From positions 186,001 to 250,000 of the forward strand of contig VTFK01000353.1 of the NCBI GenBank assembly GCA_009617715.1: a stretch of DNA of 64,000 nucleotides, given 5' to 3'. The position numbers were made by a program, and so were the translations under genes. Each line of letters begins with the position of its first letter. The first letter of the stretch is position 1. Origin of the DNA: Plectrocnemia conspersa (taxonomy: Eukaryota > Arthropoda > Insecta > Trichoptera > Polycentropodidae). The notes beneath the pieces are model-generated. The model made no database searches, had not been told where the DNA came from, and was given only the letters and a program-made list of their open reading frames with translations. Below, in pieces: positions 35,725 through 46,479 of this stretch.

Positions 35725-36225
35725 GTGTGACCTTGGGGCCAAATAGACGCCGTAAAAGCTGATAACAGTTTATTTTTGTTTTGTATAATTTAGCACAGAG
35801 AACTAGTGTCGAGTTTTATTTTGTAAACTGAATGCTGGTGAATAAGTGATGTCCTCTGGTTGTGTGACTGTGAATCTTGCTTTGAATCGAGTGATCGTCT
35901 CGTCTCGAATCGTCTTTGACCCTCTTGTTTTGAATCGGTTGATCGTTTGGCAATATGACAAGACGTCACATTTTTTATATTCTATATTCAAGACAGATGC
36001 AGATGTTGGTTGACCAGTTGCATCGTTCAATTATTCAAGCAACGATATATGTTCACGCCTCAAAGTAAAAGTTTAAAAATCGTAATCCAAGGGTCAGATG
36101 ATAATAACGTTTTTTATGCAGGATAGACGCATTGTTTATCACGCATCTTTTACATGCATTAAGGATTAGTTTTTTTTCTGGTGCTTACGAGCGATAAATG
36201 GTCGAATGTGCTAACAGGTGGTTTG
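35725..36225 (+). repeat. Dispersed repeat R1, copy D
   Basis: Begins GTGTGACCTTGGGGCC, AAATAGACGCCG and ends AATGTGCTAACAGGTGGTTTG. The body matches copy C closely, including TTGCATCGTTCAATTATTCAA-type and GACGCATTGTTTATCACGC blocks. Best copy for defining both family ends. The minus-strand open frame at 35,803-36,030 is not shared with the other copies. Confidence 0.82.
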
Positions 36226-36649
36226 TAAAATTTCAGAATTACTACCTAATTGAGGTATTAGGTATTTTTTGTTATGTCTTTTGTCGTAACGAGTTGCTAT
36301 TTCCTTTTTATAATATTTGAAATGATCGTTATTGTTAGAGTTGTAGGTGGTTAAATCTCCCACAATTCAAATATTGAGTATTGAAGCTAATTTATATTTT
36401 CAAAATAAAAAAATATTACCATAAAATTATTTTGTTAATTCATGTTTCTTTCGAGTGGATTTAAAGCTTTGTTATTGAGTGGATTATCTAAGATTTTTAT
36501 AATTTGATAAATAAAAAAGTTAAGTATAATAGTATTTTAAAAAGTCAAAAAAGTTTGTAAAAACTGATATGACTGATGATGACTCAGATTGTTCTAAACG
36601 ATACAAAATATTTACTTATGTTACAAAAAAATAAAAATAAGATCGCTCT
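36226..36649. other. AT-rich spacer
   Basis: Nothing recognised. Confidence 0.5.
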
Positions 36650-37050
36650 AATCCCTTCCTAAAACAGTGGCGTAGCTGTTTGCATGTGTGCTGCAAACAA
36701 ACATCTTTCACCAAAGGTCCTATCACACGAAATTTCTGCGTTGGGCGTAAGTGTGATGGTACACGTAAATGGGTCGTGAAATAAACGCGTGCACGTTCTT
36801 CGACTCCTCAACTCGACCCATTTCTCACCACACACAAACACCTCTGTGTTTATTATGTCTCGGGAATAACAATGCGAGTGAGGGAGGCTGAATGTGGGTC
36901 AAGTGCGACCCTACAATTTATAGTTTTGAGCCAAATCAAGATGCCTCGACCTGGCGCATTCACTTTTACAATGCCAATTACCTACCTCAAAACTATGAAC
37001 ACGTAGACACGCTCGGGGTCGCGTGCTCCGCTGGTTACGCGGGTTCAGAT
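36650..37050. other. Higher-GC island with two long inverted repeats
   Basis: AAATGGGTCG (36,767-36,776) pairs exactly with CGACCCATTT (36,814-36,823). ATAGTTTTGAG (36,920-36,930) pairs exactly with CTCAAAACTAT (36,986-36,996). Complex sequence with a short minus-strand frame I do not recognise. Candidate regulatory or structured element. Confidence 0.4.
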
Positions 37051-38089
37051 TTGTTTACCTAGATTTACATATTTAAATAATAATTATAATGAAAAATTGT
37101 TGAACAAAAAAAAATATATACGAAACACTTATACGGTTTAACGGCAACGTAAGCTCGTTCGTGTTGCAGCTGTAAAGACCCTGAACCAGGCAAAGGCTTT
37201 AATAAAAAATATACACGTAACATAATAAAACACAATGGTGTATGGTGTGTAACAAATAATTCAAAGGTTCGGGTAAACTACTGTTTGGTATGAGATTGAA
37301 TTGGATTGCGCTTTCAAATGTTTCTAATGGTTAGCTTGTTCATTTTGTGCTAAAAAATAAATTGTATGTACAATGTATACAAACAGTACATTGCGGCAGA
37401 GTCTGAAAAGCATGCCGACAGTTGTATTAGTCAAAATGTGAAATGTTCAAAATGCTCAAAGTAGCTCAGCAAATAATTAATTTTTTTCAATAAACTAGCG
37501 CTGAATAGATTTTCTCTTGGAGCTTATATTAAATGGCATTAAATAAATTTATGTCTAAAAATATGTAAGTATATAAATAGACGAAAGCTTATATTAATAT
37601 TCTGAAGAATATTTTATTGAAATTTCTTACCAATCAATAAGTCGCAAAGATGCTGCGATAAATTCATTATTTACTTTAAAATTCAATAGATTTTTAGCAA
37701 TATAATGAGTTTTCATTTCAATATAAATATTTAACACACATTCGAAAAATTTAAATTCAAAACTAAAAGCATAAAATGTTACCTTTGATGTTTTCCATAA
37801 TATAGTAAAATAAAGATGTGAATACTAATTATAATTAAGGAAGAAATACTATGACCAAAAAAGGGTTACAAATCTCAATTTTGGGATAAAATAAAAAATA
37901 CATAATGCTAAAAAAATAAAAAATATATAATAGTACGAATTAGGGATATAAAACATTTCTAACGTTCAACTAGTGTTTCTAGAAAAAAATGCCAAATCAT
38001 TAATTATCATTTAAAGTTGCGAAACCAGCAAATTTCTCGCTAATTTTCATTATTAAAAAATAAATTTGTAATAATATTTTCAAATATTT
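37051..38089. other. AT-rich spacer
   Basis: Nothing recognised. Confidence 0.5.
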
Positions 38090-38470
38090 TACAATTACTG
38101 CATTTTTCATACCGCTGCATAAGAAGGGGAAGTTCCGTGCCAGATGTTGTAAAATATGGGTGCTTTTTTGAGAGCTTTTAATAGAGGTCAGAAGTATTCG
38201 AATGGCAACAAATTGTTTACGATTTTCTTAACTACTTACTTTGGTATTACCTTTGTTTTTGTAATCTAAAAACAACATAAATAAATAAAAAGAAACTGCT
38301 CTGCGTGAGAGATTTAAAATGTTTTGAAAAAAAAATTGAAATTATATATTTGTTTATCAGCAAACCTAAATCTCATTTTTTCAATAATCAAAAGTGCTTT
38401 TATTTATCTTTATTTTACTTAAAAACATATAAAATGTTTAATGGCAAAAGCTGTAATTGTTTTAGCTCCG
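38090..38470 (+). repeat. Dispersed repeat R2, copy 3
   Basis: Shows CGCTGCATAAGAAGGGG, GTGCCAGATG, AATAGAGGTCAGAAGTAT, TTTTCTTAACTACTTAC, CTCTGCGTGAG, and AAATCTCATTTTTTCAATAATC. The + strand open frame 38,305-38,550 overlaps it and is a by-product of the repeat. Confidence 0.7.
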
Positions 38471-38897
38471 TTTTGGTCATCATCATCCTATTAAAGTTTG
38501 TTTTTCTATTAAACAATCATCCAGATACAGAGTACAAACGTTTAGGATAGTAGTGGGCTAGTGGCTTATTGAACTTTACTTACATATTGAACCTCTCTTA
38601 CTGCCCATTCAGTGTGACTTGTGTTGCTTTTTAAAGTGCATGCGTTTCGTAGAAGAATTTGCATGTTATAATTAAAAGAATTTGATGGTTTTATTACAAA
38701 TTAATGCGATTATTTCTGGAACCTATACACCGCGTACATCAAAGGATGACTGTATAGGCAAATTAAATATTATTGTCTACCTTAATGGACTTTCTTATAT
38801 AATCTATTCATACAAATAATTATAAAGTAACATAAAATCCAATTAAAAAATCTTTAAATCTGAGATAAGAATTTAAAAATTACCATAAACAAAATTA
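38471..38897. other. AT-rich spacer
   Basis: Nothing recognised. Confidence 0.5.
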
Positions 38898-38975
38898 ATG
38901 ACGTAATAGCGTAGTCAGTAACGTCTCAGACTAGTAATTCTGAGGTTGCGAGTTCGATTCTCGGCAGCGGCACTT
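38898..38975 (+). repeat. tRNA-derived element (SINE head or tRNA pseudogene)
   Basis: A-box-like TAGCGTAGTCAG, an anticodon-arm-like TCAGA/TCTGA stem with an 8-nt loop containing AGT, and a good B-box arm, CGAG-TTCGATT-CTCG. The acceptor stem does not pair and the anticodon loop is one base too long, so it is not a working tRNA. Most likely the 5' region of a SINE. Confidence 0.55.
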
Positions 38976-39046
38976 GAATTTTTCTTTATAAAAAATGTGC
39001 TAATATTAAAAAACTGCCCCAGCTGTAGTGACATCTATTATTTATA

Positions 39047-39135
39047 AATTATATTACACATAATAATTTATAATTATTATGTGTAATATAATTACCGTAA
39101 TATAATTATGTGTAATATAATTACCGTAATGTAAT
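39047..39135. repeat. 22-bp-arm perfect palindrome extended by tandem copies
   Basis: A 22-bp arm at 39,047-39,068, a TAT spacer and the exact reverse complement at 39,072-39,093. The right arm's TGTGTAATATAATTACCGTA block is then repeated in tandem to about 39,135. Indicates local slippage or template switching. Confidence 0.85.
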
Positions 39136-39159
39136 ATAATTACCGATTCTCATACATTC

Positions 39160-39290
39160 AGGTTAATACTTGTAGGCATATATTATATCTGATTGACTAG
39201 CTCAGTTTGTACAGATTATGCCGTTGTAACGCATTGACCTTACGCCTGTCAGGTTACAACGAAAGATTTATTAAAAATAAATAAATATTC
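39160..39290 (+). repeat. SINE R4, copy 1
   Basis: TAGCTCAGTTTGTACAG is a near-consensus tRNA A-box; AGGTTACAACG stands at B-box distance. The tail GTTACAACGAAAGATTTATT and A-rich TAAAAATAAATAA match copies at 42,176-42,286 and, on the minus strand, 50,563-50,664. Confidence 0.65.
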
Positions 39291-40019
39291 GCATTTTTAA
39301 AAATGTTTTATATTTTCAACAATAATTTTTGTCACTGAATTATATGTTCAGTCAATCTTACATTAGCTTTTCCAATGTTTGAGTATTCAATTTTGATATA
39401 TGTGTATGGAATTATCTAGTAAATGCTTTACGAATGTTCTGTGTATTACTCGATTTTTAAAACATAAATAATAAAAAAACGACTTATACATGGCTATGCA
39501 CTTTCCTGTATTATTTTCAATATACTCTAGAGAAATGTGTCTGAGACACTGGCGTTAAAACAAAAGGCATGTCACGTGTTGGATTATGCAAATGACAAAG
39601 ATGTAATGGGCAAGTCGAAATGGGTGAACAATGACTGAACCATTATAAAGAAAACAGCGAATGATATGAAACTAAAAATCAATAAATATGCTCTCATAAA
39701 AAATAAAATGCCGTTCATTTTTTGTATGTGCAAAAAATAAAACAATAAATTGTTAGCTATAGTTTTATAGCGTAATAACTGTTGAATAAGATATTGAAAA
39801 TATGGCAAAAAGTTGCAAAAATACAGTTTTTATATAATTTCATTAGAAAGTTAGTAAATCTGACATGTTTTATTTTACTTATAGACGACAAATAATATAT
39901 AATTGTATTAAACCTTGAAATATATACACTTTACATTATTAAAACAATCGTATAAAAATACAACACTTTAACAGCATTGGCAATAATAAAAATGCCATAA
40001 AGCAAGACACTGAAATCTC
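39291..40019. other. AT-rich spacer
   Basis: Chance minus-strand open frame at 39,584-39,808; nothing recognised. Confidence 0.45.
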
Positions 40020-40150
40020 AATATCGCGTTTTATAGTTCGCCTCTGTATTGTGTGGATAGTCGCTACGTGGAAATTGCTTTCCTACACCAAACCATAACT
40101 CCCCTGTTTCTTTTGTATACATTTTTTATCCCGAGATTATTTTGTATCGA
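40020..40150. other. Small higher-complexity block
   Basis: Short GC-elevated stretch without identifiable motif cluster. Confidence 0.2.
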
Positions 40151-40804
40151 GCTTTTATTATTCAATGATATTTCAAAGGATAAAACAACACATTAGATTT
40201 TATATGGGACGAGAAAAAATAAAGCACACCCAAACATTGAGAGCTTACGTATACAGTTATTTTAACATTAATATAGGTCATGGATCCCCTTTTCATATAT
40301 TACACCATTAAATGGAAAACAAATAAAAATAGACACAAAAGCAAACATATTAAATTGTTATTATACGTTTTACAAAAAACGATATGTTCAAAATATACAT
40401 CCATAATACGTGTGTGAAATGTTGAATAATTTAAAGCTTTGGAAACATTATCCGTTAGATATATTTTAAGAAATTAGCGTAATACGATGTGTATGGAGTA
40501 ATTAAAAGGCAAACGAATTGAAGGAAACATCAAATGTAAATGATTTAAAATTATACATTAGGAAATTAAATTAATAGAAAATCTATTGTTGCATATTTCC
40601 AATTAATTTGGCCATATTTTGAACAAATAATCACCAATATAATTGTGACCAATGCAATTCAAGAATTTTTGATACCTAATATGTAGCACGATTTTAATTA
40701 TTCCTCCGTAAAATAAAAAAAATACGGGTAAACCTAATATGCAATGATCGATAAAAATACAGTTATGTAATACTCACTAATTCAGATCTTCTAGACACAA
40801 AAAA
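40151..40804. other. AT-rich spacer
   Basis: Nothing recognised. Confidence 0.5.
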
Positions 40805-40890
40805 AATCACCAGAATGTATATAAGATTTGAACCTAGGTCTTTCGGATAATATTCATCGACTTTAACCACTCATTTGTCGTGCTAGTTAA
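40805..40890 (-). repeat. tRNA-derived element, minus strand
   Basis: Read on the minus strand: CTAGCACGACAAATGAGTGG TTAAAG (A-box region), then CCTAGGTTCAAATCTTA, a good B-box. No complete cloverleaf. Probably a SINE 5' region. Confidence 0.5.
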
Positions 40891-41344
40891 TAACTTTACA
40901 TTAATATATTTATTAAAATTTAAAACATTATAAAAATTGCTATTCTATGTATTTAAATGCTTGTTAACTACTGACAATTTTATTTAATATATACACTGTT
41001 TAAATCATTATTTATTGTAATTTATGTATAATTTTCTATATTTATTTTATTTATTAATAGTTCTTCTAAAATAACTATTTATGTTGTCACTTAAATCAAG
41101 CATACATTTAACGGAACATTTCTCTCACACAAATCCAATTTAATCCATTAACATCTATCTCACCTTGGTATATTTATATCACTATAAAACACACTCACGT
41201 CGCTCTTTCGTGTTGCACTTGCAACCTTTTCAATTGCGAATTCTTCATTTAAAAATATAGGTTTCACAATAAATTACATAAGTATTGATTTATTTATTTA
41301 CATTAAAAAAATTATTACATTGTTATAAACAATTTTTTGTTTTA
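40891..41344. other. AT-rich spacer
   Basis: Nothing recognised. Confidence 0.5.
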
Positions 41345-41425
41345 CACAGACTATTTTGATAATTAACCAGCAGGATAGATCAGAAATACCAAACGGTGCT
41401 GGGTTCAAATCCCATTTATAATCTA
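41345..41425 (+). repeat. tRNA-like fragment
   Basis: TGGGTTCAAATCCCA (41,399-41,413) is a perfect T-arm/B-box hairpin. No convincing A-box upstream. SINE head or tRNA pseudogene. Confidence 0.4.
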
Positions 41426-41584
41426 GTGTTTTTTTAAATTTCTATCGTTTATAGTGGATAGAATTAAGTATTTATTAAATAAGGTAATCTAGAAAAAAAT
41501 ATAATTTATTTAAAAATCGAAAAAACATTTAAATGTTAATTTTTACTTAAATTATTCAATTTATAATTTTATTTTATAATTTTT

Positions 41585-41975
41585 TTCATCTCTCTTTTAA
41601 TTATTATTAGCATAAAATTCTAGAGGCGTTGATTCAAAATATTCTGATAGCCCCCTTATAACATCGTCTGCATTTTGTTGTTTTTTTCATCAAGGAAGTG
41701 TTGCATCGATTTAAATAAATGCTAGTTTGGAGAATAAGGGGGATGATATAATACCTTTCAGTCATGTTTTTTGATTTTATTGAGAGACAATTTCGCTACA
41801 TCGGGACGTGGATTGTCGTTTTTTAGAACTATTTGCTTTCTGTTGACTAGTGCAGTTTTTTTTATACTTCCTCGTACTAACTTTAATAACTGTTCACTTG
41901 GTAAAAAATCTGCTATCATAAATATTGTAGCGCATTATTATTTAAATTTTGGAGTATTGAGTCAGATTTGCACTA
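41585..41975 (-). pseudogene. mariner transposase relic, C-terminal half
   Basis: Minus strand: VNRKQIVLKNDNPRPDV (with the second catalytic Asp of the mariner D,D,D triad in the '-HDNARPH-' block), AKLSLNKI, then HPPYSPN, the block preceding the third catalytic Asp, and ADDVIRGLSEYFESTPLEFY, matching the mariner C-terminus '--DV---L--FF-S-P-EFY--GI'. Stops and a frame change interrupt it, and the third Asp is not recognisable. TIRs not found. A dead fragment, independent of the N-terminal mariner fragment at 23.2-23.4 kb. Confidence 0.85.
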
Positions 41976-42175
41976 GTACAGATATAACAAAATAAGTACT
42001 CAGGTATCAACGGCCAAAGTACGACTGACTTAAAATTTAAGTAAAACGATATTTATTTCGGGATTACCTAATATATGTATTTTTAATCGATAATAAAAAA
42101 TAAGGTTTCCTAGATTTTCATACTCCCACAAATGAATAGTTTGATGATTAATACAAAAAATCTAACTATGTACTA

Positions 42176-42286
42176 ATTTTAAGTCTGGTGTCTCACTACT
42201 TGTAAGTGTTGAATGTGATTATCAAGTTGTAACGTAATGCTAATGTCTCGCATGTTACAACGAAAAATTCATAAAAAATAAATAAT
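42176..42286 (+). repeat. SINE R4, copy 2
   Basis: TCTGGTGTCTCACTACTTGT near the 5' end and CATGTTACAACGAAAAATTC plus an A-rich tail at the 3' end. The first block recurs in copy 3 (50,563-50,664, minus), the second in copy 1. Confidence 0.65.
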
Positions 42287-42499
42287 GTCACTTTTTAACT
42301 TTTTTTATTAATAACTAATTATTTAACGTCAGTTTTGCATGAACATTGGAATTAAAAATGCAATGAAAATATGTATAATGAAATATTTTTTTATTTTTAG
42401 AAGTGTGGATTTCTTATTTACAAACTAACAATGAATTCACATAAAACACGCGAGCTTTTGATTGATTTTTCTACTAATTTAACTAAGCACGCCTAAATT
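42287..42499. other. AT-rich spacer
   Basis: Nothing recognised. Confidence 0.5.
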
Positions 42500-42790
42500 T
42501 ACTCAATATCCGTAATCCGATCACGGATAAGGCTTTGAATAAATAATTACCGCTGCCCCATCGCCATTTTGAGCTCTAGAAATATATGCGTAGCATTTGT
42601 TATGCATTCCGTACGAGCACAACAAACGGCTGCGGATATCGCCAATAACTGGGACTATATGAAAATCCAACTCGTTGATAAAACTTCGGTGCCCAATTCG
42701 ATCCGTATCGAATATGTATGAGAGGGTTTGAGGTGCGAATGTAAAGTTTTTCACTTCTCGCCATACGAACAAAGTTCGCAAACAGGGAGC
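42500..42790. other. Higher-GC island
   Basis: A minus-strand frame (42,521-42,781, 86 codons) is open but unrecognised. Composition is like the other islands; candidate regulatory element. Confidence 0.3.
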
Positions 42791-43179
42791 TAGCCTAATA
42801 TTATAAAAGAGATGGTTTAACTATTTTACTTACTAACTGACACATGGTCCTTAATCATACATTTAGACATATTGTTTTATGTTATTCCATATATTAATAA
42901 TACTGTCTGAACGACGATTACAAAAAGGGTAGCAGATACTGGTAGATACGGACAGGAAAAGTACAAGGGTAAACGTTTATTTACTCATGAAGGCACGGTG
43001 TTTAAGTCATACATCAAAACCATAATCACCATTTTCTGCAATTTCTCTTAAACTTAATTACGAAAAAGCAGCGCCGAAAGAAAGAGCAATGATGTTTTTT
43101 TCAATTTTCAAGCACATATAATTATTTTGGATATTTATCTAGTGATATTGCAGTCTGATGGTAGTAGTTCATTGCTTTT
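42791..43179. other. AT-rich spacer
   Basis: Nothing recognised. Confidence 0.5.
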
Positions 43180-43500
43180 TGCAGTAATATACTTACTGAT
43201 TTAAGCCATTGTGTTGTTGTAGGCGTCAGATTTTTCACCCTATAAATCCAATATAGGCAAAAATGTCGGATTGGCTAGCTGTAAAGATGGCCACCGTGCT
43301 CATCTAACGCCATTTAATCACGCCATTTTCCCATACATCTTTTGCGGAGGTTCGTGTGGCACACGTTCGACCCCTATTAACCAACTTTACATAGTTGGTT
43401 TGCGACCTAGTTCTCTTGGCTCGGAACGGTCCTTTCGGTCTAATGCAATCTCGGCTTACCGCCAGATATTTTCGCTTTTCTAATTATTATCGGTACAGTG
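43180..43500. other. Higher-GC island with YY1/PHO-like sites
   Basis: AAGATGGCC at 43,284-43,292, GCCATT at 43,309-43,314 and GCCATTTT at 43,322-43,329 are three GCCAT cores, the PHO/YY1 motif of Polycomb response elements, within 46 bp. AACCAACT (43,379-43,386) pairs exactly with AGTTGGTT (43,393-43,400). The + open frame 43,271-43,483 is unrecognised. Confidence 0.4.
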
Positions 43501-43939
43501 TGCCGCTTTCTTGATGCCAGCATTGCTATTTGATTTATTATAGTAGGTTTACATTTAAAAATTAAGGCTAAGTACTACGAAATACATATTTTCTTGAATT
43601 CCTAAGTAATTTCAGTGTTTTGTGTTATTTCGTAAGCTACATAGCTTATATTTTCTGTGATGTTTTGATTATTTTATTTATTATTTTAAACCCTAAATTA
43701 CCCGATTAGCTAAAAATAGAAGCAAGGTCTGAAGAACATTGTTAGTACTTATTAACAAAGAAAATTTTAATATATGCTTTAATGGTAATCTGTTATCAGA
43801 TGATCACGCACATAGATTTTCAAAATCAAATTGTTTTTTACAATCCTCAATGAAAATTATTTAAAAAAATACTTAATTTTTGGAATTACAAATAACTTTA
43901 TAATTATAAATAATAAATCGAAAAAAAAAGTAATAAGCT
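43501..43939. other. AT-rich spacer
   Basis: Nothing recognised. Confidence 0.5.
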
Positions 43940-44030
43940 GAAATTAGAACCTCGAATGTTCATGAAGGGGCAATGTATTCGGACGACTTGTGCTACCCAC
44001 ATTAAACACATTGACGACGATTTCAATAAT
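43940..44030 (-). repeat. Possible tRNA-derived element, minus strand
   Basis: Minus strand: GGGTAGCACAAGTCGTCC followed 30-40 bases later by TTCGAGGTTCTAATTTC, the approximate layout of A- and B-boxes. Weak on its own; listed because of similar elements nearby. Confidence 0.3.
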
Positions 44031-44069
44031 ATAGATTAAAAAATAATAATTATGCTGAAAAACTCAATT

Positions 44070-44430
44070 TAAAAAAAAATTAAAACATAAGGAGCTTTAT
44101 CAAAAGCATTTTTCAAAATCATTATAGATGACTTACTTGATTGCCAATATCATTATTTTTATTCACAAAATTGATTTTAAACAGCAGATCTTGATACACC
44201 TAAACCATTTTGTCGTTGATCAATTTAATGTTCTTCGATATGGTTTGAATCATATTTATAAAATATGATTTCGAATACTAGTGCTGATAAAATCGACACC
44301 AGCCTATACTTCTTAAAGCTTTGTCTTACTTTTTATGTATGGGAATCACTTGATTATTTTTCTTACATTAAAGAAAGTATTTGTTTATAATAATAGTTTA
44401 ACAACAGCGATATATGATTCATAGCAAACG
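44070..44430 (-). pseudogene. LINE reverse transcriptase relic (N-terminal RT blocks)
   Basis: Minus strand, three frames: VIPIHKK-stop-DKA (about 44,350), then YRLVSILSALVFEIIFY, a stop after EEH, QRQNGLGVSRSAV, and finally ILKNAFDKAP (about 44,100). This is the RT entry region of jockey/CR1-type LINEs: 'VIPI-KKGDK...NYRPISILS-LSKIFEKI-Y-RL......-Q-GFR-GRST.......LDLSKAFD'. The AFD Asp of the first catalytic block is visible. At least three stops and two frameshifts. The catalytic YADD block lies outside the readable part. Confidence 0.82.
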
Positions 44431-44559
44431 CAAATAATAAAAAATATACAATTATATTTGTCCTTCCATATAAAGAGCTTAATTAATAAAAAGCTTATGC
44501 ATGTTTTATTGTCAACCCATTTGTATGAGCTAGGACACCTTAGTTGAGCTTTCGGTAAT

Positions 44560-45070
44560 TATGTGAGCTAAAATTCGAAAATAAGTACACCGCATTGCAC
44601 GAATTCGGCGCCGCAAGCGGTGCATAACTTCCCTCCACGTGGAGAATAATATTTCAGTGCAGATAATTCTCGGCATCAGTGTTCTGGTTTCGGAGTTAAT
44701 TTCCCCGTCGGCTAACCAGGTGGCACTCTACTGCTACTATACCTACTTCTACTGCTGTGCTCGGTAAAGGTGCGCCTGCCGGATTAAGGGGACAGAGTAA
44801 CAAACGATAAAAGCGAACTTGCGGTCCTGGCAAACGAAGATCCTGGGGCCAGCCATAATCTTGTATATATTCAGGAAGCACTAATCCTTGACCATAATTC
44901 TGCGGCAGAACCGAGCGATTCTTCGGAAATCCGACGGGTCGGAACCACTGCTTTTCTAATTAGCCGACTACTGTCAAATAGATTATAACCGTTACGCTTA
45001 CCTTACGGGCAATTTGCGCGCGCGTGCGCTTAAATACAGGGTAGTGAAGAACTTGAGGTGTAATGAGGTA
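44560..45070. other. Large higher-GC island
   Basis: Includes the 12-bp palindrome CTCCACGTGGAG (44,632-44,643) around a CACGTG E-box, CCGGATTAAGG (K50-like) near 44,779, CTAATTAG near 44,957 and a GCGCGCGCGTGCGC run near 45,017. The minus-strand frame 44,696-44,881 is unrecognised. Candidate enhancer or conserved element. Confidence 0.4.
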
Positions 45071-46187
45071 ATTCAATCTACTTTGTCAGCCTAACGTTCC
45101 CGTATATGTACCGTTAAAACTAACATAAGGTCACAAAATATATTTATTTAAAGATGTTATCCAATATTTTATTTAAAATACTTATACGCCTTTATGCAAT
45201 CCAAACAAAAAAGTCCTTAAACATGATTCATACATTATTAGTTAAGAACAAAATATGTGTCTTAACTTCAAGAATGACTTGTCGGGCGACGTACGGAATT
45301 ATTTTCCGTCAGCCAATATTCTGAAATCCTTACACGCATTTTATCTGCTTTCTACGAGATATATATTAGCATAAGTTGCAACGTACTAGAAACTGATGTT
45401 GTGATCATCGACGAAAACTTTTAATAAAATATACTAATGTTAAAATATATATATATACTTTTTTCTGAGTCATCTAATTAGGGTCACTGAGCAAAATAGT
45501 ACTACATCAAATATAAATTTAAGTTTAACAGTACCTAAATAATATTAAAATTATTGTAAACTGCTAAGTATAAGCTTTGTTCAAGAAACATAGTGGCTTA
45601 TATATTTCTTGCACTTGGAGTCTAACATAAATGATTAAAGTTTTACAGACATTTGACTTCTAAGGTCACAATTCTTGAATGCACTTTTAGACTTTATCAA
45701 TACAGCGTTTTAAATTCCCATTTATCATGACTATATCAAAGAAAAAAGTTAGACTAAGAATTTTCTTTTTGTAAGAATAGTCCCTTCTAGCGCAATACGC
45801 TAATTACTGATTTTATCAAACTCTTTCTCTTGTACGTATTTAGAAATTTCGCCCCTTTTTAATTAGCGCCCTAAGCATTTTGCAACCCCTAATGCTTTGT
45901 GTGAAAATGATAATGATACCGTGGCAAAATTAAATTATCTTGATTAAGCTTGTTTTATCATTTTGATGAATTGTAATGCAAAAAAGTAAAGTTAAAAAGT
46001 TATTAGTACGCAAAAATATTTTGCCAAGATAAATAAATTTACTAAAACCATATAATATTTAAAATATTTAATACAACATATTTGGTTAATAAGTTTGTAT
46101 GTTTCTAGATATAAAAAATAAAAGTAATTAGAATTTTTTTATTGATATTTTTATACTATCTTTATTTTTCAAATCTATCTTTGTCTC
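45071..46187. other. AT-rich spacer
   Basis: A slightly more complex patch near 45,270-45,400. Nothing recognised. Confidence 0.45.
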
Positions 46188-46281
46188 GTTTTTGGATACA
46201 GAATAATGAATATATAAAACCTGAGGCATAGCTTATTTTATGCCTCAGGTTTTATATATTCATTATTCTGTATCCAAAAAC
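46188..46281. repeat. Perfect 43-bp inverted repeat with 8-nt loop
   Basis: Arms 46,188-46,230 and 46,239-46,281 are exact reverse complements; the loop is GCTTATTT. The arms start GTTTTTGGATACAGAATAAT and are not low-complexity. Absence of any mismatch implies a recent origin, probably a replication template switch, or ongoing gene conversion. As RNA it would form a long perfect hairpin. Confidence 0.97.
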
Positions 46282-46479
46282 CAAGACATCTTAGTAAAAA
46301 AACAATGATTCAAATGTAAAATTTAAAATTGTAAAATTATTGTATTACATATCTTAAAAATAAAATTCAAAAGTTTATTTTTAGAAATGTAATACAATAT
46401 CCATACTGTACAAATCTAGACTAAGATATGTTGTATTATAATTAAAAATAAAAAAATTGCATTAACAATTATCATTTCT

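Noticed and set aside
36920..36996. Possible let-7-like microRNA hairpin (minus strand contains TTTTGAGGTAGG)
   Set aside because: Only the outer 11 bp pair; the rest of the arms do not form a microRNA-like duplex, and the sequence after the seed differs from let-7.
38898..38975. Functional tRNA-Thr(AGT)
   Set aside because: Eight-base anticodon loop, mismatched T-stem base and no acceptor stem pairing.
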